A stretch of DNA of 64,000 nt, taken from contig CAWKDN010000001.1 in assembly GCA_963848415.1 (NCBI GenBank), positions 310,001-374,000 on the forward strand, in the 5' to 3' direction. The position numbers and the translations under genes were made by a program. Below are positions 52,040-61,558 of this stretch, piece by piece (positions within the stretch are counted from its first letter, which is position 1; each line of letters begins with the position of its first letter). The notes under the pieces were generated by a model. The model was not told where the DNA came from, ran no database searches, and saw nothing but the letters and a program-made list of their open reading frames with translations. This stretch comes from CAVQBC01 sp963848415 (GTDB lineage Bacteria > Actinomycetota > Thermoleophilia > Solirubrobacterales > Solirubrobacteraceae).

Positions 52040-52726
52040 CTACACCTCGGAGGCTGCCTGTTCGATGAGCTCAACCACTGCTGCTGGCTGCGACAAGAAG
52101 ATCGAGTGGCTGCCCGCGACTTCGACCGTGGTCGCACCCGCACGCTCGGCCATCGAGCGCTGAGCCGGCGGGGGGATCATCCGGTCGTCGGTTGCGACGA
52201 GATACCAGCTCGGCTTGCTCCGCCACGCCGGCTGGCTGATCGTGCCGCTCAGAGCGTCCACACCCCACGGCACCTGAGAGTCGGCCATGAACGTCGCCTG
52301 CTCGGCCGGGATGTCAGCCGCGAACGACGCATGGAACTTGTCGCGGTCGAGGAACAGGAAGCCGTCCTGGGGCGGCAGAATAGGCGGCACCGGCGCGCCA
52401 GGCGGCGGATCGGCGATCAGCGTGTTCACGGATTCGCCCGCGTCCGGCGCGAACGCAGCGATGTAGACGAGCGCCTCCACATTCGCATTGTTGCCCGCCT
52501 CTGTGATCACGGCTCCGCCGTAGGAGTGCCCGACGAGGATGACGGGTTCGCCCCGCGCGTCGATGACGCGCCTGGTCGCTTCCACATCACCTTGAAGCGA
52601 CAACGTCGGATTCTGCACGACGCTGACGCCGTGGCCCTGCTGCCTGAGGAGGCGGTAGACCGGCTCCCAGCCGGAGCCATCGACGAAACCTCCGTGGACA
52701 AGGACGACGGCGCCTGCTCCACTCAT
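52040..52726 (-). CDS. Alpha/beta hydrolase (EstC/HNL-like)
   Basis: A 228-residue protein: VVLVHGGFVDGSGWEPVYRL, ILVGHSYGGAVITEAGNNAN (nucleophile serine), YIAAFAPDAGES and the C-terminal AGSHSIFLSQPAAVVELI with the histidine. This is the short plant-esterase-like group common in soil bacteria. Convergent with the hydrolase at 51110; the two are different families. Substrate unknown. Confidence 0.87.
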   Translation of the reverse strand: MSGAGAVVLVHGGFVDGSGWEPVYRLLRQQGHGVSVVQNPTLSLQGDVEATRRVIDARGEPVILVGHSYGGAVITEAGNNANVEALVYIAAFAPDAGESVNTLIADPPPGAPVPPILPPQDGFLFLDRDKFHASFAADIPAEQATFMADSQVPWGVDALSGTISQPAWRSKPSWYLVATDDRMIPPPAQRSMAERAGATTVEVAGSHSIFLSQPAAVVELIEQAASEV

Positions 52727-52917
52727 GATGGTCTCCTTCGCGAGGGACGAGAGACGGTGGCGAGCCTACGTCGCGCGACGTGCCCGGTCAACCGTCGGAA
52801 CGTGGTGCTGCCGCGCGCGTCTCGCGATTCCCATCAGCCGCGGCGCCTCGCGGGCGCCGGGCTCACGAGCGGTCATCGGGAGCTGCTGAATCCTCCTCTA
52901 TACACCGGAATTTAGTA

Positions 52918-53290
52918 TGGAGACGGCGGGAATTGAACCCGCGTCCGCAATCGCGTAAAGGGCAGCTTCTACGAGCGTAGCCGGCGCTCTGGATCTCGGG
53001 CCCCGCTCGCCACGCCGGCGGGGTTGCGGGGCCCCAGCCCGCTTGGGTGTCCCCTCCGGTCGGCGCGGGCGGGCCTTCCGGGGGTGAGCCTGCTCTCTGA
53101 CTCGGCCTGATCCCGGCGCAGGCTCCGGGGGCCGAGACTCACCGGCTAGAGCTAACTAGGCGGCGAGCTGGAAGGCGTGAGACGCCTCGTGCTTGTTCGC
53201 ACTTATGGTTTTGCCGGGTTTTACGAGGCCTCCGGCACCTCGACTCGCAACCGCCCCCACGAACCGACCACGTCGAAGCCTGTCGTCCCC
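52918..53290 (-). ncRNA. ssrA: Transfer-messenger RNA (tmRNA)
   Basis: A 373-nt tmRNA. The 5' GGGGACG pairs with CGTCTCC at the 3' end (one G-U) to form the acceptor stem, and the T-arm GGGTTCAATTCCC is intact. The tag frame at 53156-53200 encodes ANKHEASHAFQLAA and a TAG, with the usual LAA ending recognised by ClpXP. The 3' CCA is not encoded beyond the discriminator A. SmpB is encoded 2.6 kb away. The product rescues stalled ribosomes. Confidence 0.95.
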
Positions 53291-53375
53291 GGGTGCGTTC
53301 CTACGCGTCCCAGTGTAATGGATCGACCCGGAACGGCGACTAGGCTCGGAGACCTTGACGAGCAGAGGAGACGAG

Positions 53376-54747
53376 ATGCGCAGCTTCGACGTGGTGGTGA
53401 TCGGCGCCGGGCCCGCCGGCGAGGTGGCCGCGGGGCGGCTGGCCGAGGGCGGGCTCGAGGTGGCGATCGTGGAAGACCGCCTCGTCGGCGGCGAGTGCTC
53501 CTTCTGGGCCTGCATGCCCTCAAAGGCGCTGTTGCGCCCGGCCGAGGCGCTCGACGAGGTCCGCCGCGTGGAGGGCGCCAGGCAGGCGGCGACGGGCACG
53601 CTCGACGTCCAGGCCGTGCTCGACCGCCGCGACGAGATCATCCACGACCTCGACGACTCCTCCCAGCTGCCGTGGCTGGAGGAGAAGGGCATCACGCTCG
53701 TGCGCGCGCGCGGGCGCGTCACCGGCGAGCGCCGGGTCGTCGCCGGCGACGAGGAGCTCGAGGCGCGCAGGGCCGTCGTGCTCGCCGGCGGCACGCTGCC
53801 CGCCTTCCCGCCGATCGACGGGCTCGACGCACGCCGACGCGTGGAGCAACCGCGAGGCGACCACCGCCAAGCAGCTTCCCGGCCGGCTGGTCATCGTCGG
53901 CGGCGGGGTCGTCGGCTCAGAGATGGCCCAGGCCTACCAGTCGCTCGGCACCCAGGTGACGCTGGTCGAGGGCGAGCGGCGGCTGCTGCCGCGCGAGGAG
54001 GAGTTCGCGTGCGCGGAGGTGACCGAGGCCCTGCAGGCGCTCGGCGCCGACATCCGCATCGGCCAGAAGGCCAAGAGCATCCACCGCCAGCCCGACGGCA
54101 CCGTCAAGGTCGAGATCTCCGACGGCGCGACGGTCGAGGCCGACGAGGTGCTGGTCGCGCTCGGGCGCACGCCGCAGACCGAGCAGCTCGGCCTCGAGGA
54201 CCTCGGGTTCGAGGCGGGCAAGTACGTGGACACCGACGAGCGCATGCAGGTCCCCGGCCACGACTGGCTCTACGCGATCGGCGACGTCAACGGCCGCGCG
54301 CTGTTCACCCACATGGGCAAGTACCAGGCCCGCATCATGTCCGACCACATCCTGGGGCGCCCGGCCACGCTCGATCCCCTGGCCGACGGCGCGCTGTCGC
54401 CGCGCGTGGTCTTCACCGAGCCGCAGATCGCCGCGGTCGGCCACACCACCGACACGGCGAAGGACGCGGGCCTCAACGTCCGCGCGGTCGACGTCCAGAC
54501 GTCGGGCAACGCCGGCGGCTCCTTCTACGGCCGCAACGCGGCGGGGACGACGCAGATCCTGGTCGACGAGGACCGCGGGGTGATCGTGGGCGCGACGATC
54601 ACGGGCTCGGAGATCGCCGACTTCCTGCACGCGGCGACGATCGCGGTGGTGGGCGAGGTGCCGATCGAGCGCCTCAAGCACGCGGTGCCCGCGTTCCCCA
54701 CCCGCAGCGAGATCTGGCTCCGGCTGCTGGAGAAGTACGGCGTCTAG
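53376..54747 (+). CDS. Pyridine nucleotide-disulfide oxidoreductase (dihydrolipoamide dehydrogenase-like)
   Basis: About 456 residues. VVVIGAGPAGEVAAGRLAEG binds FAD, and GGECSFWACMPSKALL holds the redox CxxxxC pair. LVIVGGGVVGSEMAQAYQSL binds NAD(P)H, and the C-terminal domain has VFTEPQIAAVGHT and the end HAVPAFPTRSEI. The canonical HxxxxE pair of the dimer interface reads HAVPAFPT, so E is replaced, and the natural disulfide may not be lipoamide. One slip lies near 53832. No pyruvate dehydrogenase genes adjoin. Confidence 0.85.
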
Positions 54748-54764
54748 CGAGAGGGCCCTAGAAC

Positions 54765-54890
54765 GAAAAAGGGACGCGGAGGGAGCCGCTCGAGGAGCCC
54801 TTCCCCCTGGTGCCGAAGCACCCGGGTTCTACGGCGGCGGGCCTCGCACCTCAGTGGCCTCGCTCTTTGCGTCTCTGACCTCCGCGTCTG
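54765..54890 (-). ncRNA. Structured small RNA with own promoter and terminator
   Basis: On the minus strand GACGCGGAGG (54888-54879) pairs perfectly with CCTCCGCGTC (54782-54773), closing a 116-nt element that contains a GGTGCTTCGGCACC hairpin with a UUCG loop. It ends in a TTTTT run (54770-54766). A promoter with TTGCGG (54925-54920) and TAGTTT (54902-54897), 17 bp apart, points to a start near 54890. The layout (long closing stem, open middle, apical hairpin) would suit 6S RNA, but I cannot confirm the family. Confidence 0.6.
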
Positions 54891-54978
54891 GACGGAAAAC
54901 TAGGACGAGCGACGAGTTGCCGCAAGGGGCCGGCGCACGCCGATCCCGCTAATTCGGGAAATCGGCGGCTGCCAGAAT

Positions 54979-55875
54979 ATGGGCATGGAGTCGCGCAAGA
55001 CCGAGTGGCTGCCGCCCGGCGTGCCGGCCGCTCCGCTCCGCCCGCTGAGCGACCCGCCGGCCGGCGCGGAGCCCGCGGCGGCGCGGGTGCCCGAGCGCCA
55101 GCCGTCGCTCGGGCGCCGGCTGCTCGGGCCGCTGATCCTGGTCGGCGCGCTGGTCTTCAAGTGGGGCAAGGCGGCGCTGCTGCTGCTGCCGAAGCTCAAG
55201 CTGCTCACCACCTCGGCGTCGATGCTCGTCTCGGTCGCCGCCTACGCGCTGATCTGGGGCTGGAGGTTCGCCGCCGGCTTCGTCGCGCTGCTCTTCGTGC
55301 ACGAGCTGGGGCACTACATCCAGCTGCGCCGCGAGGGCGTCAGGCCGTCCGGGATGGTCTTCATCCCGTTCCTCGGCGCGGCCGTCTTCACCCGCTCGCT
55401 GGGCGGCAACGCGCTGGCCGAGGCGCGCGTCGGCCTCGCCGGGCCGATCCTCGGCTCGCTCGCCTGCGCTGCGCTGCTGCCGGTCGCGGCCCTCACCGAC
55501 GACCCGTTCTGGCGGGCGCTGGCGTTCACCGGCTTCTTCCTGAACCTCTTCAACCTGATCCCGGTCGTGCCGTTCGACGGCGGGCGGGCGATGGCGGCGA
55601 TGGCGCCGTGGATGTGGTTCGTGGGCTTCGCCGGGATGGTCGCGTTCTTCGTCTTCTTCCCGAACCCGGTGCTGATCCTGTTCATCCTGCTCGGCGGCCT
55701 GGAGACCTGGCGGCGCTGGAAGCAGCGGCGCTCGGGCGAGGAGGGCGACGCCGCCTACTACCTGGTCGCGCCGCGCGCGCGGCTCGCCGTCGGCGCCGTC
55801 TACGTCGGCCTGATCGCCCTGCTCGCGCTCGGGATGGACGTCAGCTTCGTCGAGCGCTCGCTCGACGACGCCTAG
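54979..55875 (+). CDS. Site-2 protease-like M50 metalloprotease
   Basis: A 298-residue integral membrane protease. The zinc motif HELGH is at H108-H112 in a transmembrane helix, and the third ligand lies in PVVPFDGGRAMAAM. A proline-rich cytoplasmic N-terminus of about 45 residues precedes several hydrophobic helices. This family cleaves membrane-bound substrates inside the bilayer. ATG codons at 54979 and 54985 are both usable. Its 3' end overlaps smpB by 4 bp, convergently. Confidence 0.88.
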   Translation: MGMESRKTEWLPPGVPAAPLRPLSDPPAGAEPAAARVPERQPSLGRRLLGPLILVGALVFKWGKAALLLLPKLKLLTTSASMLVSVAAYALIWGWRFAAGFVALLFVHELGHYIQLRREGVRPSGMVFIPFLGAAVFTRSLGGNALAEARVGLAGPILGSLACAALLPVAALTDDPFWRALAFTGFFLNLFNLIPVVPFDGGRAMAAMAPWMWFVGFAGMVAFFVFFPNPVLILFILLGGLETWRRWKQRRSGEEGDAAYYLVAPRARLAVGAVYVGLIALLALGMDVSFVERSLDDA

Positions 55876-56348
55876 CTCCGGTAGCTGAGCGCGCGCTCCA
55901 TCTCGCGCTTCTGCTCGCGGTCCTTGAGCGCCCGGCGCTTGTCGCCGACGGCCTTGCCCTTGGCCAGCGCGATCTCCGCCTTGGCGTTGGGGCCGGAGAA
56001 GTACAGGCGCGTGGGCACGAGCGTCAGGCCGCGCTCCTTGGTCTTGCCGATCAGGCGATCGATCTCGCGGCGGTGCAGCAACAGCTTGCGCGGGCGCTCG
56101 GGCTCGTGGTTGTCGCGCGCCGCAGCCTGATAGGGCGGAATATGGACGTTGTAGAGCCACAGCTCGCCGTCGCGGATCGCGGCGTAGCCGTCCTTGATCT
56201 GCGCCTTGCCCTCGCGCAGCGACTTGACCTCCGTGCCGGTGAGGACCATCCCCGCCTCCAGGCGCTCGAGCAGGTCGTAGCGGTAGGACGCCTGACGGTT
56301 GGTGGCGAGGTCGCCCGCCGCCGCCTTGCGCTTCTTGCCCTTGGCCAT
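55872..56348 (-). CDS. smpB: SsrA-binding protein SmpB
   Basis: A 158-residue protein: ATNRQASYRYDLLERLEAGM, LTGTEVKSLREGKAQIKDGY, LYNVHIPPYQAA and KLLLHRREIDRLIGKTKERG are diagnostic of SmpB. The basic C-terminal tail (KRRALKDREQKREMERALSY) enters the mRNA channel. It binds the tmRNA encoded at 52918-53290 and is required for tagging. The ATG lies at 56346-56348. Confidence 0.95.
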   Translation of the reverse strand: MAKGKKRKAAAGDLATNRQASYRYDLLERLEAGMVLTGTEVKSLREGKAQIKDGYAAIRDGELWLYNVHIPPYQAAARDNHEPERPRKLLLHRREIDRLIGKTKERGLTLVPTRLYFSGPNAKAEIALAKGKAVGDKRRALKDREQKREMERALSYRS

Positions 56349-56431
56349 GAACCCATCTTGGCATGGGCGCGTAGGACCCTGCGGGCCTTCACAGGCGGCG
56401 CTTACGTCACGCCCGCACAATCCCGTCCCAC

Positions 56432-57619
56432 ATGAGCTGCGAGACCCACGCCACCGTCCAGGCCGTCGCCTCATCCAGGCACGCGCGCGAGACGCCCCTC
56501 GGCGTCCGGACGGTGTCGACGCCCGAGGCGTTCGCCGCGCTGGCGCCGCAGTGGGACGGCCTCGTCCGGGCGATGCCGCGGCCGAGCCCGTTCCTCTTGC
56601 ACGGCTGGCTGCGCGAGTGGTGGCGCCACCACGGCGGGCGGGCGGACGTGACCGTCCACGTCGCCGAGCGCGACGGCCGGCTCGCCGGGGCGCTGCCGCT
56701 GGCGATCGTGTCGCGCCACGGCGTGCGCCGGCTGCAGTTCATGGGCGGCGAGCACGCCGCGCTCGGCGACGTCCTGCTCGCCCCTGGCGAGCCCGGCGCG
56801 CTGGCCGCCGCGCTCGGGACGCCGGCGCGGGCCTCGCGCCACGACGCGGTCGACCTCTCCGGCCTGCCGGCCGGCAGCCACCTGGGCGCGGTGCTGGGGG
56901 CCGATCGCCTGCACCTGATCCCGCGCGCCGAGGCGCCCGTGCTCGACATGGCCGCCGGCTGGGACGCCGTCTACGAGGCGAAGATGCCCTCCAGCCGGCG
57001 CCGCGTCCACCGCCGGCGCGAGCGGCGCCTCGCCGAAGCGGGCCGGCTCGAGGTCGAGCTCGCGCGCACGCCGGCCGAGCTCGAGCCCGCGCTCGCGGAC
57101 GCGATCCGGCTGCATCGCCTGCGCTGGCACGGGCGCCCGGACGGATCGGTGCTGGCCACCGAGCGCGGCGAGCGCTTCTTCCGGGCGGGCATGCTGGCGC
57201 TCGCCGCCGGCGACGTCGCCCGCGTGCTCGTCCTGCGCCTCGACGGCACCGCGATCGCCTTCCAGGCCTACTTCGCGCTCGAGGGGCGCATGGTCCTCTT
57301 CCGCACGGGCTTCGCGCCCGAGTACGCCGCCCAGGCGCCCGGTCACCTCGCCCTGCGCCACGCGCTCGCCGCCGGATCGGCGGAGGGGCTCGAGCGCGTC
57401 GAGTTCCTCGGCGGCGACGAGCCGCACAAGCGCGAGCTGGCCGACCGCAACGAGCCGCTCTACCAGGCCATCGGCGCGCCGCGCACGCTCCGCGGACGCG
57501 CGTTCGTCCGCGGCCGGGTGACGCTCATCGGCGCCCGCCGGCAGCTGCGGCGCAACGAGACGCTGCGCCGGCTCTACCTCGACGGGCTCGCGCCCGTGCG
57601 GCGGGCGCTGAAACGCTAG
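56432..57619 (+). CDS. GNAT-type (BioF2/FemAB-like) acyltransferase
   Basis: A 395-residue protein with a double GNAT fold: PSPFLLHGWLREWWRHHGGR, AGALPLAIVSRHGVRRLQFM, SRRRVHRRRERRLAEAGRLE and LRLDGTAIAFQAYFALEGRM followed by a GFAPEYAAQAPGHLALRHAL acyl-CoA-binding region. This is the BioF2-like group, often tied to cell-envelope sugar or lipid acylation. The substrate is not known. Its end overlaps the convergent rnr gene. Confidence 0.82.
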   Translation: MSCETHATVQAVASSRHARETPLGVRTVSTPEAFAALAPQWDGLVRAMPRPSPFLLHGWLREWWRHHGGRADVTVHVAERDGRLAGALPLAIVSRHGVRRLQFMGGEHAALGDVLLAPGEPGALAAALGTPARASRHDAVDLSGLPAGSHLGAVLGADRLHLIPRAEAPVLDMAAGWDAVYEAKMPSSRRRVHRRRERRLAEAGRLEVELARTPAELEPALADAIRLHRLRWHGRPDGSVLATERGERFFRAGMLALAAGDVARVLVLRLDGTAIAFQAYFALEGRMVLFRTGFAPEYAAQAPGHLALRHALAAGSAEGLERVEFLGGDEPHKRELADRNEPLYQAIGAPRTLRGRAFVRGRVTLIGARRQLRRNETLRRLYLDGLAPVRRALKR

Positions 57620-59368
57620 AGCTCGACCGGCGAGAGGTCGACGCGCCCGCGCGGGGCGTCGACGCGCTCGACCTGCACGACCACCGGGTCGCCGAGCCGG
57701 ATCGCCTTGCCCGACTGCGCGCCGACGAGCCGCGTCTCGAGCTCGTCGAGCTCCCACCAGTCGCCGCGCAGGCGCCGCACCGGCAGCAGCCCCTCGTGCC
57801 CCTCGCCGAAGGCCACGAACGCGCCGGCGCCGATCACGCCGATCACCTCGCCCGCCCACTCCGACTGCCAGCCGCGGTGGAAGAGCTCGGCCTCGAGCAG
57901 GAAGCAGCGGGCCACGTCGTCGGCGGTCCGCTCGATCCCCATCGCGGCCCGCTCGCGGTCGGAGGTCCACTCCCCCGCGTCGCCGAGGCGCGCCGCCGCC
58001 GGGCCCTCCTCCCCCGCCCCGACGGCCGCCAGCAGCGCGCGGTGGCAGATCAGGTCGGGGTAGCGGCGGATCGGCGAGGTGAAGTGGCAGTAGCGGGCGG
58101 AGTGCAGCCCCGCGTGGCCGGCGTTCTCGGGCGAGTAGCGCGCCTGCTTGAGCGAGCGCAGGACGAGCGAGGTCAGCGCCTGGCGGCCGCGGCCGGTGCG
58201 GCGGACGTGCTCGTCGACGTTGCGCGAGAGCTCTGAGACGAGGTCGGCGGCCTGCTGCGGGGTCATCGGGTCGGGCACGGGCGGCGTCGGCACGTCGAGC
58301 GCGGCGAGCTGCTCGACCAGGAAGGCCACGCGGGCGGGCTCCGGCCGCTCGTGGATGCGGTAGAGCGCGGGCAGCTTGCGCGTCTCCAGCAGCGTCGCGA
58401 CGGCCTCGTTGGCGGCGATCATCAGGTGCTCGATCACGCGGTGGGACTCGGTCTGCTCGCTGCGCCCGAGCGCGGTCACGTGCCCCTCGCGCGAGAAGTC
58501 GAACTCCGGCTCGACGGACTCCACGGCCAGCGCGCCGCGCTGCGCGCGGGCGGCGTCGAGCGCCGCGGCGGCGCGGCGGGCGGCGGCCAGCGGCTCGCCC
58601 CACGGCGCCTGCGCGCGCTCGCGGCCCGCGAAGATCGCGGTCGACCTGCGGGTAGTCCAGCCGCGCGTCGGAGCGGATCAGCGAGCGGTGGAACGCGCTG
58701 CGGCGCACGGACGCGCCCTCGAGGTCGAGCTCGACGGTGACCGCGAGCCGGTCCTCGCCCGGGACCAGCGAGCAGGCGCGGTTGGACAGCGCCTCGGGGA
58801 GCATCGGCTCGACCGCGCCCGGCACGTAGACGCTGGTCGCGCGCCGGTAGGCCTCGCGGTCGACGAGCGAGCCCGGGGTGACGTGGGCGGCGACGTCGGC
58901 GATGTGGACCCACACGCGCACGAGCCCGTCCGGCAGCGCCTCGGCGGAGATCGCGTCGTCGAAGTCGCGGGCGGTCGGCGGGTCGATAGTGAAGGTCGGC
59001 AGCGCGCGCAGGTCGAGCCGGGCGCCGAGGTCGGCGTGCGGCGGCTGCTCGGCCGCCTCGCGCGCGGTCCGCTCGACCGCCGGGTCGAAGCGCCGCCGCA
59101 GCCCGCGGTCGAGCATCAGCGCCTCGATCACGTCGCGCGCGACGTCGGCGCGCCCGATCCGGCGCAGCACCCGCCCGTGTCCCGCACGCGGCCCGGTCGG
59201 CCCGACGAGCACGAGGTCGCCCGGCCGCGCGCCGAGCTGCGGCCGCGGCTTGTCGAGGTTCATGCGCCCGCCGCGGGTGAAGAACGGCGTCGCCGCGAGG
59301 AAGCGCCCGCGCTTCTCCAGCTGGCAGACCACGGGCTCGGCGCCGCCGCGGCCCGGGCGCGAGCTCAC
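57616..59368 (-). CDS. rnr: Ribonuclease R (RNB family exoribonuclease)
   Basis: About 584 residues. FTIDPPTARDFDDAISAEAL carries the catalytic aspartates of the RNB domain, YVPGAVEPMLPEALSNRACS follows, and HFTSPIRRYPDLICHRALL lies near the end before an S1-like region (GEVIGVIGAGAFVAFGEGHE). One inserted base near 58645 splits the gene. It is shorter than E. coli RNase R and lacks the long basic tail. The GTG start overlaps the ctpA stop. It degrades structured RNA and works with tmRNA/SmpB. Confidence 0.9.
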
Positions 59369-60574
59369 GTCCCGCCGGCCTCGCGCGCGACCTCGTCGAC
59401 GGCGGACTCGAGCCCCTCGTCGCGGCGCTCGGTCTGCGACCACGTCGGCCGCGGGGACGTCGGGCTGGACGCCCTTGCCCTCCTTGACGCCGCCGCCGCC
59501 GAGGTTGCGCCCGTCCGGCGTGAAGTACTCGCCGACGGTGATGTCCAGCGCGCCGCCGTTGGAGAGCTGCTTGACCTCCTGGAAGACGCCCTTGCCGAAG
59601 GTGCGCGTGCCGATCACCTTCGCCCGGTCGCGGTCCTGCAGCGCGCCCGCCACGATCTCCGACGCCGACGCCGACTCGCGGTCGACGAGCACGACGACCG
59701 GGATCTTCGGCGAGATCGCGCCACCGGTGGCCTCGTAGGTCTTCTCCGGCCGCGTGCGGCCCTTGGTCGAGACGATCGGTCCTTCGGGGATGAAGATCGA
59801 GGAGACGAGCACCGCCTCGTTGAGCAGGCCGCCGCCGTTGTCGCGCAGGTCGAGCACGACGCCCTTCGCGCCCTGCTTGATCAGCCGCCGGACCGCGGCG
59901 CCGACCTCGCCGTGGGCGCCCGAGGTGAAGCTCGCCAGGCGCACGTGGGCCACCTCGGTGCCGTCGGCGCGCTCCATCGCGGACTCGACGACCGGGATGT
60001 CGACGCGCTCGCGCTCGACGCGCTTGGTGATCCGGCGCTCACCCGTGAGCCAGGTCAGCTCGACCGAGGTCCCGGGCCGCCCGCGGATCTTCGCGCTGCC
60101 CTCCTTCGTCGAGGCGCCCTGCAGCGACGTCCCGCCGGCCGCGACGATCACGTCGCCCGCGCGGAGGCCGGCGCGCTCGGCGGGCGAGCCCTCGAACACG
60201 CGCAGGACCACGAGCCCGCGCTGGCGCTCGTCGGGGTCGATCGTGACGCCGATGCCCTCGAACTTCCCGGCGGTGGACTCCTTGAAGTCCGCGTAGGCCT
60301 CGGGCGTGAAGTAGGCCGAGAAGCGGTCGTCGAGCGACTTGACCGCCTCCTCGAGCGAGGTGTCGAGCAGGCGGTCGCCGTCGACCTTGCGGTAGTAGTC
60401 GTCCTCGATGAGCTCGATGGCCTCCTCGTAGACCCGTCCCTGGCTGTCGGCGACGACCACGTCGCGCACCGGCCCGGGCAGCCACGACGGGTGCCCGCCG
60501 AGCCACAGACCGGCGAAGAGCACGACCGGCAGCAGCACGAGTAGGGCGATGAGGACGGGGCCGCGGCGGAGCAT
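59365..60574 (-). CDS. ctpA: Carboxy-terminal processing protease (S41)
   Basis: About 402 residues. An N-terminal membrane anchor (LIALLVLLPVVLFAGLWLGG) is followed by a PDZ domain (RVFEGSPAERAGLRAGDVIV) and the tail-specific protease core: LDLRDNGGGLLNEAVLVSSI, VVLVDRESASASEIVAGALQ with the catalytic serine, and VIGTRTFGKGVFQ with the lysine. One slip near 59442 gives the true C-terminus. It is next to ftsX and ftsE and likely acts outside the membrane in envelope maintenance. Confidence 0.92.
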
Positions 60575-60646
60575 GGACGGCCGATAACGGTAGTGAGCGC
60601 GCCTTGCGGCCTCCTAACGGGCGAGGCGCGAGCGCGCCACCGCCCG

Positions 60647-61546
60647 TCAGACGCGCAGGAAGCGCCGCAGCGAGATGCCCGAGCCGAGCGCCGAGACCCC
60701 GACCGCCGCTCCGAGCAGCACCGCGATGAGCAGCGCGAAGTTCATCGTCTCCGGCGCCGCGACGAGCGCGAAGTCGGCCGCCAGCGGATCCACCACGGCG
60801 ACCTTGACCACGCCCAGCATCAGCACCGCGACCACGCCGCCGAGCGCGCCCACGAGGATGCCCTCGATCACGAACGGCCAGCGGATGAACCAGTCCGTCG
60901 CGCCGACGAGCTTCATCACCTCGACCTCGCGGCGGCGCGCGTAGAGCGAGAGCCGGATGGTGTTGGCGATCAGCAGCAGCGAGGCGATCGCGAGCAGGGC
61001 GGCCAGCAGGCCCATGGTGAGCTTGACCACGCGCGTGACCGAGAGGATCTTGTTGGTGTCCTCCTCGCGGTTGCGCACCTCCTCGATCGCGGGGTCCACG
61101 GTGGTGCGCTCGCCGCCGGGCGAGAGCGGGGCCAGCGCGTCGCGCATGGCGGTGATCTGGTCCGGCGAGTCCGGCGTGACGCGGAACGTGTCGGGCAGCG
61201 GGTTGGCGCCGAGCAGGTCGTAGGCCTCGGGGTTGCGCTTGCGCTCCTCCGCGTAGGCCGTCTCCTTGGAGATGAACTGGACGCGCCCGACGTGCGGGGT
61301 CTCGCTCTCGAGCACACGGCGCACGCGGTCGCGGTCGGCCACGGTCGTGTTCGACTTGAGGTAGACGTCGGCGATGACCTTCGAGCGGACCTCGTTGGCC
61401 GCGCCGGTGGTCGCCTGCACGACCGGGATGAAGACGCCGAGCACGAGCACGGTGACCAGCACCGTGGCCATGGCCGCGAACGACGGGACCGCGTTGCGGC
61501 TCAGCGCCCGCATGGCCTCGCGGGTGAAGAAGGCGATGTGCTTCAC
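60647..61546 (-). CDS. ftsX: Cell division protein FtsX
   Basis: A 299-residue integral membrane protein: an N-terminal helix after FFTREAMRALSRNAVPSFAA, an extracellular loop (DVYLKSNTTVADRDRVRRVL), then three helices including LLIANTIRLSLYARRREVEV and MKLVGATDWFIRWPFVIEG. FtsX transmits ATP-driven signals from FtsE to wall hydrolases. It begins 12 bp after ftsE and is followed by ctpA. Confidence 0.94.
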   Translation of the reverse strand: MKHIAFFTREAMRALSRNAVPSFAAMATVLVTVLVLGVFIPVVQATTGAANEVRSKVIADVYLKSNTTVADRDRVRRVLESETPHVGRVQFISKETAYAEERKRNPEAYDLLGANPLPDTFRVTPDSPDQITAMRDALAPLSPGGERTTVDPAIEEVRNREEDTNKILSVTRVVKLTMGLLAALLAIASLLLIANTIRLSLYARRREVEVMKLVGATDWFIRWPFVIEGILVGALGGVVAVLMLGVVKVAVVDPLAADFALVAAPETMNFALLIAVLLGAAVGVSALGSGISLRRFLRV

Positions 61547-61558
61547 GGTGGCGGCTCC

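Noticed and set aside
54765..54890. Signal recognition particle RNA
   Set aside because: The conserved apical GGAA-type loop and asymmetric internal loop of small bacterial SRP RNA were not found in either strand.
56471..60574. A 1,367-codon open frame on the minus strand
   Set aside because: Only its segments covering ctpA and the N-terminal part of rnr carry real domains; the rest is antisense to the acyltransferase gene or out of frame in rnr.
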